Below, in pieces: positions 56,065 to 64,000 of a stretch of DNA of 64,000 nucleotides. Position numbers and translations under genes: made by a program. The stretch is from Leptodactylus fallax (taxonomy: Eukaryota > Chordata > Amphibia > Anura > Leptodactylidae). The notes below the pieces were generated by a model that saw only the letters and a list, made by a program, of their open reading frames with translations, did not search any database and was not told the origin of the DNA. Each line of letters begins with the position of its first letter. Within the stretch, counting starts at the first letter, position 1. The stretch lies in contig CAMRHE010000647.1 in NCBI GenBank assembly GCA_947044405.1, positions 1-64,000 of the forward strand. The letters are read 5' to 3'.

Positions 56065-56822
56065 TGCCGCAACCCAGTCGGATGAGACCGGAGGATGGGA
56101 GTAGTAGTGGTGGATGCTGTGCCACCTAGCAGGCCGAGCACGCTCCCAAACGGCTCCAGTCCCACTCCTAGGCTGGACAAAGTCGAGGGGGTCCTGCAGC
56201 ACTACCGGATGGTGGTGGTAGTAGTTCTTTCCCCCAGGGCACTTCCAGTTGAAGAGGGGGACCTCTCCTACCTGAGCCAGTGTGGTGTTGGTCGGAAGAG
56301 CCCTGATGGTAAAGCAGGCACGACTCAGGATTCAGCGTTGCAGGTAAACCAAACAGCCGTTTATTAAGGCAACTGGAACAATGGGTTAACAGCAACTTCC
56401 AGATGGGGGTAGTAGTCCTACAGTATCCAAACCCCAGCCTTGGTACTAGGAGGCCTGACAAAGTACTGGATGTCTGAAGACTAGGCCTGAAGCAATCCTC
56501 CTGAAGATTGTGATGGCTAGCCGTTGGCCTCAGTGCAGCTTATGGGGGCAGAAAACCTCTGCACACCCTTACTCTTCCACTGCTCACACTAGACTAACTG
56601 CTCTCAGACCAAGGGTTACCGTGGAGACGGAGTCCCCACAACCCCGCCCAGTGGCCTGTGATAGGCCAGGACTAAACCAAGGCTAGACTTGAACACTGCA
56701 GGGGAGAAATAACAGGGAAAGCTGCAAACAGTGACACTTAACACAGAACAGAACTTACAGACATAAAACCCAGAGGCACACAAGACAAACACATAAAAGC
56801 AGTAACCCTCTGGGATGCTGCA
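56065..56822 (-). repeat. 5' LTR of Gypsy-2
   Basis: Matches 49096-49855 along its length with scattered substitutions and small indels. AATAAA (minus strand) at 56360-56365 is in the same relative place. Right flank ATTA is the target duplication. Confidence 0.9.
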
Positions 56823-57018
56823 ATTATCACTTTAAAAAGTGGGGTTAACATATATAGAGCACCCAAGTCTACAGTACAACGTGGATTTGGAGTGCTAATG
56901 TGCCCCCTTTAGTATGGACATTAGCCCATGATCAGGGTTGTTGTTCCAACACTAGTTACTCTAGACTGCCTTTTCACCCTCTATTGAACCTTAGGGTCTA
57001 TAAATATGAGATTATATT
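56823..57018. other. Short spacer between the two Gypsy elements
   Basis: Starts with the ATTA target duplication. It probably continues the second Penelope element's 3' untranslated region, but no homologous copy is in the window to prove it. Confidence 0.45.
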
Positions 57019-58027
57019 TGTAGCCCTATTTGGGGGGGGTGGTATGAGTATTATCCCTCCCGCAACAGACTCTGGCGCTGACCTGTGTGTATAATGGGAC
57101 CTGAAGCCTTCGCTGAAGGGAAGAGTGGGAACATATATGAAATATATCAGTGCCTCCACCCAGGATAGAGCCTCTGTATTACAGGGAGGATCTCTTCCTG
57201 GGACTTACCCATGAAATACAGTTAGTAGCCTTAACAAGGATCACTGTACTAATCTCACAGTCTGAAGAATACATACAGATACCACATAAGGTTATAACAG
57301 TAGCTTTATAAGAATCAACAGGGTAATAATACATACATAAAATATACTCAGAACACAGCAATACTACAACAACCAGCAAGTCCTCAACCGTCTTAGGTTA
57401 TATACCCGGGTATATATATATAGATATATAGCAAGAGTCCGGTGCACAATACCTCCAGGCAACAGAAGAGATGCAGGGGCCCCTGTGGATGACTGTGGAT
57501 CCTCGGATTCTTCCAGGAGATGACAGACAGCCGATCAGGAGATGATGATGATGGTGAGATTCTTCACAGGCAGCAAACAGGGCGACGGTGACGGCAGTAG
57601 ATGCAGGCCTGAATACCCTAACACTGAGTCCTTAACCTGCCAGCTAAACTACTAGTGCCACCGGGCCTCTAACTAGCTAGTTGGCCTTCGGAAGCCTAAC
57701 CTATCACTGCCCTGAACTGTATATATATATGGATCCCTAACTACGGTTACTAGCTAGGTCCTGTGAGTATATAGGGGGTAACACATACCTAACTATATAC
57801 TGTGAAGTAAAGAGGAACAAGTGGCTCTTAGACTCCCCCAGACATAACATGTCTGTCTCAGCAGCTCTGCTCACATCTCTCCCCCCAGCAGCTCTGCCTC
57901 ACATGTGTCTGACTCACTGTATTTACAAAACAAAACTTGCACTGAATGCCTGGGGTCTCTGAAGCCAAACTGAAGAGGCAAAGAAGCCAGATACATTATA
58001 TACTAGTAGAAATGGCAGTTCCCTACA
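57019..58027 (-). repeat. 3' LTR of Gypsy-1 B
   Basis: 1009 bp with TG...CA ends on the minus strand. It matches 3637-4646 throughout. It and the 5' LTR segment from 63398 agree almost perfectly over the 600 bases visible (one difference is eight against six G at the end), pointing to a recent insertion. Confidence 0.93.
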
Positions 58028-58146
58028 CTCTCCCTCTGGTGAAATCTTTACGTCACGTCAAAGACATACAAAGTCATAGTATACAGTCAACATTACCAAT
58101 GACAATATCAATATGGTTGCTTTTGCATTTACAGAGTCACAACAGG

Positions 58147-60327
58147 TTAATAGGTATACATGCCAGCAGGAGCGAAAATTGGTAACATATTGACCAAAGT
58201 GGACACTGCACCCACCCAAGCATGGTATAAATGAGGCTGAGTAGTAAATCTGGGGTCCCCCAAACTATCATATGTCAGCATAGGTGGAGGGTGTCTAATT
58301 CTCTCTCCTCTCCGTACCTCTCTCTGAGGTAAACTAGCATGTCCAGGCCCTAAACTAGGGTTGTCTGCCATGGGAGGGGATGGTGCTGGTGGCGTAGGAG
58401 AGCTAGATCCCTGCTCATCTGTAGACACAGATCTAGGTACGAATTCTGGAGTTTGAGGGTTCATAGGTCTCCCTGAAGGAGAAGATACTGGTGATCTAGA
58501 AACTTCAGGAGCCACAGTCCAATCACTCTCAGGAGTTTCAGGAAGGTCAGGTGGAATATCGGCTAAGGACTGTGGAGAATCGCAGGCCGAGCCATCATTG
58601 GAGATATCCATACCATCAATCTGAGGTACAGGCAACAAATGATTTCTATGCCAAGTCCTGATCCTCCCGTCCCGTCCTTTTATCTTGTAGACTGGTATTC
58701 CAGGCAACCGATCTACCACTGTAAAGAGTTCACTCCGCCATCGATCAGCCAGCTTATGTTTTGCAGATGCTCCCAAATTCCGTAGCAGAACATGGTCCCC
58801 AGGGTTCAATTCTCGGTATCTTACTCGAAGATCAAATCTCCTTTTATTTCCTTCATTCACTTTGGCCGCATTTTCCTCAGCCAGCTCATAAGCACTCTTA
58901 AGCGTTTCTTTCAAACGTGCCACATATCGGTAATGATCTCGATGACTGATACCATCGGTAGAGACTCCCAACAAGATGTCAATAGGTAGCCTAGGCTCTC
59001 TTCCAAACATCAGAAAGTATGGTGAATATCCTGTGCTCTCGTGCCTTGTACTATTATAGGCATGCACCATAGCCTCCACTTTTCGACTCCAGGATCGCTT
59101 ATCCTCAATTCGTAAGGTACCAAGCATATCAAGTAAAGTCCTGTTAAATCTTTCAGGAAGGGCATCTCCCTCTGGATGGTAAGGCGTCGTCCGACTTTTG
59201 CGGATGTTCAACAACTGAAGTAACTCTTTGATCAGGTTACTCTCAAAATCCCGGCCTTGATCAGAATGCAACCGGTGTGGTAAGCCATAATGGATAAAAT
59301 ACTTTTCCCAAAGCACTCTTGCAACAGTGACTGCTTTTTGATCCTTAGTCGGAAAGGCTTGAGCATATCGTGTGAAGTGATCAGTCACCACCAATACATT
59401 TCCAAATCCTCTGGAGTCGTTGTCTATACAATGGAAGTCTATGCAGACAAGATCCATGGGGCCCGAACTCTTCAAGTGTCCCATGAAGGCCGCTCGAACC
59501 GGGACAGTCTTCCTCTGCAAACATCTGCGACAGCACCTACACAGACGAGTCACGGTATCTCTCATTTTGGGCCAGTAGAATCGGTCTTGTATTAGGCCAT
59601 AAATCTTCTCAGGTCCCAAATGACCATGATAATCATGCAGACTTCGGAAAATCATCTTCTGAAAGCAGCTTGGAATAACTAGTTGGCGCCTTCCAGGGTG
59701 ATCATGATACAGCACCACACGATAAAGTAGGCCATTGTCTATTTCAAACTTCTCCCAATCTCGTAGAAGTTGACTGCATTCAGAGGGTAGGGATGTCTTT
59801 AACATTTCTCTGTCTTGAGAACTCACTGCTTGATAAAGAGGTCCAATTAAAGGATCAGTCTTTTGACTCCAGATCATTCGCTTTGAAGATATAGAACAAC
59901 TCTCAAAGGATCCTAAAGCGGCAGGGTAGGCAAACATGTCTGGTACAGCTTCGGGACCTCCCCCAATAGAGTCAATAAGCCGAGTTTCAGAAAAGGCTAC
60001 TCGGTCTTCAACTACAGCAGCCATGGCACACAAAGCTCCTACTCCAGGACTTGGCACTTCTTCCCATTCATCCACTACTTCCGGACTAGGTAATCCAGGC
60101 CGTCTTGATAGAGCATCTGCCCCAATGTTCTTAGGCCCCGATTTATACTTGAGTGTGAATTGGTAGTTGGATAAAGCCGCCAACCAGCGATGTCCTGTAG
60201 CATCAAGTTTAGCGGTTGACAAAACGTATGTCAGTGGATTGTTGTCTGTTCTTACTTCAAACGTGGCTCCGTATAAATAGTCATGTAATTTATCAACAAT
60301 GGCCCACTTGAGCGCCAAAAACTCCAA
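58147..60327 (-). pseudogene. pol: Gypsy-1 B pol: RNase H C-terminus and integrase
   Basis: 726 codons, differing from copy A by a handful of residues (for example Leu to His after CIDF, Asp to Glu before KYFIHY, Gln to Glu in SAYELAEEN). The integrase zinc module (HDYHGHLG, CCRRC) and the DDE residues in CIDF, HSDQGRDFES and PERFNRTL are intact. The in-phase coding begins a little upstream of this first ATG, just after the stop that ends the gag-pol frame. It is therefore a downstream half of pol, not a separate gene. Confidence 0.92.
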
Positions 60328-60380
60328 TTTATGTACTGGATAATTTTTCTCGCTGGGAGAAAGACTTCGACTTATGAAAG

Positions 60381-63371
60381 CTATGGGCCGTATTCTTGGT
60401 GCAGCACGCCACCTAATCCTTCAAAGCTGGCATCTACATGTAGCACATATGGCTTCTGTGCATCAGCATAAGCCAGAACGGGAGCTTCTGTCAATTTCTT
60501 CTTCAACAACTTAAATGCTTCTTCACAATCCGCAGTCCACCTATCGCCAAAAAGGCTTTTGGAAGACCCTTTCTTCTTTCCCGGATCTCCTGCATCACTC
60601 TTCAACAGGTCGAGGAGGGCTCGAGCAATTTTTGAATATCCTTCCACAAATCGTCGATAGAATCCACAAAACCCCAAGAAAGATTGCAACTCCGTAATAT
60701 TTTGCGGTCGGGGCCAATTCACCACAGCTTCAATCTTACCAGGATCGGTAGCAACTCCTTCAGCAGAAACAATATGACCTACATAAGTGACCGAAGATCT
60801 ACAAAATTTGCATTTGTCAGCCGACAACTTCAGCCCCTCTTCTTTTAAGCGTTGGAGTACTCTCATGAGTCGTTCTTCATGTTCTTCCAGCGTCTTTCCA
60901 AACACAATAATGTCGTCAAGATATACAAGGCATTCCCGGGGCACTAAATCACCTAACACTCTTTCCATCAACCTTTGGAACGTTGCTGGCGCACCTTTTG
61001 TACCTTGCGGCATACGAGTGAACTGAAAGAAACCCAAGGGGCATATGAAGGCTGTCTTTTCCTGATCCTCAGGTGCCATTGGGACTTGATAGTATCCCGA
61101 TCTTAGGTCCAGCACTGTGAACCAACAGTTTCCATTCAGAGCTTCCAGAGCTTCTTCAATTCTCGGCAGTGTATACTGATCAGGTAAGGTTCTCCGGTTC
61201 AGAGTTCTGTAATCCACACATAGGCGAATTGCTCCAGATTTTTTTCTTACCACCATAATAGGTGAGGCATAGGGGCTCTTACTGTCCACAATGATCCCCT
61301 GACCTTTCATTTGCTGTAGAGTCTGTCTTAACTCATCAACATCCTTTGGAGCAACTCTCCGTGGTCGCTCCCGGAAGGGAGTAGAATCGGTCAATCGGAA
61401 AGTGTGTTGAGCACTTTTAGCACAACCTACATCCATATCATCCATGGAGAACACTTCCGATAATTCAGACAACTTCTGTGTCAGTCGCTGATTCCAGGCC
61501 TCTGGTAAATGTGGATCACTCAAGTCAAGATTGAGATTAGGGATTGCATCTCGGATTTGAATCCTGCACACTTCAGCGTATGGATTTACTCCAAGCACAG
61601 GGTAGCAGTGGGCCACATTCTGGTATGGTCCAATTACGATCAGATGCGGTGAACAGTTCCTCACTGTGACACAGGTAGATAACTCCACTTTATTTCTCCA
61701 GTCCTTTCTCTCTGGGATCACCATCCAGCCATTCTGGTTAATCATTTCTTCAGGGGTTTCCATAAGGACATAACTCCCCCCTTCAAGCAAATCGGGAGCA
61801 ATGCTGGAGGCTACTCTCAGAACTCTCTCCCCGCCGGCAGGAACTTCCACGGTTCTCTCACCGATATGATATACCATTCCATGTCGATAGCCAGTAGACA
61901 GGGCATCACAGAGTTCTCTAAGATCAGAAGATATATTCACCGGCTGAGCTGCAGGGTTCCAATCTCTTCCAAGAAACTTCTGAAAAGCATAATGCACTGC
62001 GGGACAATTAGTGCCAAGTATCACAGGAGCTGCACAAGAATCCCCTGTATCAGGACAGACAAGAGCCGTAATCTTCATGGGAGCGACACTCTGATCTTCT
62101 AATTCAGGGACAGCTATAACTACTTGTAGGCTGCCATCTACAGGATATGATCCTGAATTAAGCCCCCACAATTTCATTTGTCCCGTAGACTGAAGAGGTA
62201 TATCCCTCAGATACTTTTGGTAGAATGAGCGATAAATCAGGGTCACTTGAGATCCTGTATCAAACAGGGCAGGAGCGGCATGACCATTGACAGTGACTTT
62301 GACAACGGACCTGGAGCCCGTGATAGCGCCTCTGGTCTTTACTCGGCCCGCCTTCCTTCGGTGTCTTTGATTCTGAATAGAGAAGACAGCACTGTGTCCC
62401 AATCCCTCACTGTCCTCCGTACACTGTCTGGCAGTATGGCCCGTCTGACCACATTTATAACAGGTTCTAGCATCTTTCCTCCATTGAGTGGCAGTGGGTG
62501 GAGTGGCGGACTGTCTAAGTTCTGACCGCTCCGCTGGTTTGTCCTTGTTTGAACTAGGAACAACATCTTCTTTAGAGATGCTTTTCGCTTTCTTAGGGGT
62601 ACTAAAACTAATGTCAGCTTCTTGTTTCTTCACTAACTTCATTAAGTCAGGAAATGGAAGGACTCTATCAGATAGTAAGACCTTGAGTACTTGAGCAAGA
62701 GGATGATGAGGTTGTAACCCTCTCACCAACTGACTGGTTCTCATAGCGTCTACCTCTGAAGTAGATATAGCTGCGTGGTACACCAGACGTGAAAGAAGTA
62801 GCTGTAAACGGTTAATAAAAGTAGAGACATTTTCCCCTTCTTTTTGACGAACCATTCGGTAATCAGCAACCATCTGGGCAAGGTCATAGTATGGCTCAAA
62901 GTGATCAGACAGTACTTGTATATAGTCCAATGCACTCACTCCTTCATGAGAGTCTCTGTACAAGCGGATCAATTCTGCAGCAGGAGACCGCAAACTTTCA
63001 CTGATACGCTGCCGCTTGCCTTCTTCAGAGCAAGACCATTCCTTCAGGCATTGGAGAGTATGTTCTTTCCATATCTCAAAGTTTTCCTCCCCTTGTGGTA
63101 CTGGGACATTACCAGACAATACTTTTAGTTTCTTGTAGTGAGTGGCCTGCAGGCCCTGAGCTAACATTTCAGTCAGCCTGGCTAAAGTGCTAATAGCACT
63201 GTCACTAGAGGAACTGCTAGCGACGGCCATACTGGGGGGGTAACTGGCTGAGCGGGGTTCTTCCTTTACCTGAACCAGGGGAGGAACAGGAGGTCGGTAA
63301 TCCCATGTAGTAGCTAGTGGGAGGTTCCCCTCTGAGCTATATCGCTTCTCCATATCAATGACTATTCCCAC
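60381..63371 (-). pseudogene. gag-pol: Gypsy-1 B gag-pol: PNMA-like gag, zinc knuckle, protease, reverse transcriptase
   Basis: A 996-codon frame from ATG 63371, seven bases inside the primer site. Residues about 95-240 resemble the capsid of PNMA-family proteins (FEIWKEHTLQCLKEW, RQRISESLRSPAAELI). The zinc knuckle is CYKCGQTGHTARQC at 304-317. Protease active site FDTGSQ is at 370-375. Reverse transcriptase: CVDYRTLN, TVLDLRSGYYQ, YLDD at 817-820. RNase H begins near 970 (LHVDASFEGLGG). Gag and pol share one frame with no stop between. The frame ends at TAG 60381, because 13 bases present in copy A (between two TAC triplets) are deleted. RNase H and integrase lie downstream. Confidence 0.93.
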
Positions 63372-63377
63372 TTCTAA

Positions 63378-63395
63378 ATCTCAGCAGTGCCTCCA
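63378..63395 (-). other. Primer binding site, tRNA-Thr-like (Gypsy-1 B)
   Basis: Two bases inside the 5' LTR the minus strand reads TGGAGGCACTGCTGAGAT. The complement, ending in CCA, resembles the 3' end of vertebrate tRNA-Thr (AGT), ATCCCAGCGGTGCCT plus CCA, with two mismatches. Identification is from remembered tRNA sequence. Confidence 0.62.
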
Positions 63396-63397
63396 AA

Positions 63398-64000
63398 TGT
63401 AGCCCTATTTGGGGGGTGGTATGAGTATTATCCCTCCCGCAACAGACTCTGGCGCTGACCTGTGTGTATAATGGGACCTGAAGCCTTCGCTGAAGGGAAG
63501 AGTGGGAACATATATGAAATATATCAGTGCCTCCACCCAGGATAGAGCCTCTGTATTACAGGGAGGATCTCTTCCTGGGACTTACCCATGAAATACAGTT
63601 AGTAGCCTTAACAAGGATCACTGTACTAATCTCACAGTCTGAAGAATACATACAGATACCACATAAGGTTATAACAGTAGCTTTATAAGAATCAACAGGG
63701 TAATAATACATACATAAAATATACTCAGAACACAGCAATACTACAACAACCAGCAAGTCCTCAACCGTCTTAGGTTATATACCCGGGTATATATATATAG
63801 ATATATAGCAAGAGTCCGGTGCACAATACCTCCAGGCAACAGAAGAGATGCAGGGGCCCCTGTGGATGACTGTGGATCCTCGGATTCTTCCAGGAGATGA
63901 CAGACAGCCGATCAGGAGATGATGATGATGGTGAGATTCTTCACAGGCAGCAAACAGGGCGACGGTGACGGCAGTAGATGCAGGCCTGAATACCCTAACA
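63398..64000 (-). repeat. 5' LTR of Gypsy-1 B, truncated by window end
   Basis: The LTR's inner end (TGTAGCCCTATTTGG on the plus strand) is at 63398. About 603 of its expected 1010 bases are inside the window and match the 3' LTR. The remainder, the left flank of the insertion and its target duplication lie outside. Confidence 0.93.

Larger units (their letters stand above)
49096..56822 (-). mobile_element. Ty3/Gypsy LTR retrotransposon Gypsy-2, complete but mutated
   Basis: Two LTRs (49096-49855 and 56065-56822, about 760 bp, a few percent different) flank gag, protease, reverse transcriptase, RNase H and integrase on the minus strand. ATTA at 49092-49095 and 56823-56826 is the target duplication. 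The tRNA-Ser-like primer site lies at 56037-56054. It sits inside the second Penelope element. Multiple nonsense codons and frameshifts make it non-autonomous. It is older than the Gypsy-1 copies, judged by LTR divergence. Confidence 0.93.
57019..64000 (-). mobile_element. Ty3/Gypsy retrotransposon Gypsy-1 copy B (runs past the right edge)
   Basis: Minus-strand order: 5' LTR (from 63398 to beyond the window), primer site, one gag-protease-RT frame, RNase H/integrase frame, polypurine tract and 3' LTR (57019-58027). Nearly identical to copy A at the left end, which lies in the opposite orientation about 53 kb away. A 13-base deletion near 60390 is its one obvious coding lesion. Confidence 0.95.

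Noticed and set aside
55660..56125. Open frames between Gypsy-2 gag and its 5' LTR
   Set aside because: This is the leader with the primer site; the frames have no motif and overlap the LTR.

Overview
The window is a stretch of transposon-packed vertebrate DNA with no recognisable host gene. The mix of elements (CR1 LINE, GIY-YIG Penelope-like elements, Ty3/Gypsy LTR elements, Tc1, hAT and many TTAA-flanked foldback MITEs ending in TTTAAAGGRR-like motifs, plus a V-SINE-type SINE) best fits an amphibian, probably a frog or toad. That assignment is inference: no host coding sequence or rRNA is present to prove it. Every substantial open reading frame is transposon-derived, and most are broken.

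Layout. 1-4646: 3' part of a Ty3/Gypsy element (Gypsy-1 copy A, +), inserted in a CR1 LINE whose remainder is 4647-7140. 7.1-10.5 kb: relic DNA, a Tc1 fossil and foldback repeats. 10544-13156: non-autonomous hAT element with an exact 8-bp target duplication, filled with TTAA-type MITEs. 13.9-14.5 kb: local repeats carrying a chromodomain-coding fragment. 15919-25126: a 9.2-kb composite Penelope-like insertion (one long copy, one truncated tandem copy, one truncated inverted copy) bounded by one 12-bp direct repeat. Each unit carries a hammerhead-ribozyme-like motif. 25.2-34.4 kb: Tc1 elements (one holding an 82-bp TTAA MITE), foldbacks and a second hAT. 34.4-38.9 kb: palindromic and interspersed repeats. 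38937-40713: a third hAT, split by a probable solo LTR. 40.8-46 kb: MITEs, a V-SINE and simple repeats. 46091-49095: a decayed second Penelope-like element, interrupted by a complete but mutated second Gypsy element (Gypsy-2, minus, 49096-56822, two LTRs, 4-bp target duplication, tRNA-Ser-like primer site). 57019-64000: Gypsy-1 copy B (minus), almost identical to copy A, with gag-pol, a 3' LTR, a tRNA-Thr-like primer site and the start of its 5' LTR at the window edge.

How the parts work together. The Gypsy elements carry gag, protease, reverse transcriptase, RNase H and integrase between LTRs. The Penelope element pairs a reverse transcriptase with a GIY-YIG nuclease. Short MITEs and internally repeated hAT copies depend on transposases supplied elsewhere. 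Nesting gives relative ages: CR1 is older than Gypsy-1 A, the second Penelope element is older than Gypsy-2, and one Tc1 family is older than another. The most interesting signals are the Penelope composite with its ribozyme motifs, the PNMA-like gag of Gypsy-1, and the chromodomain fragment.
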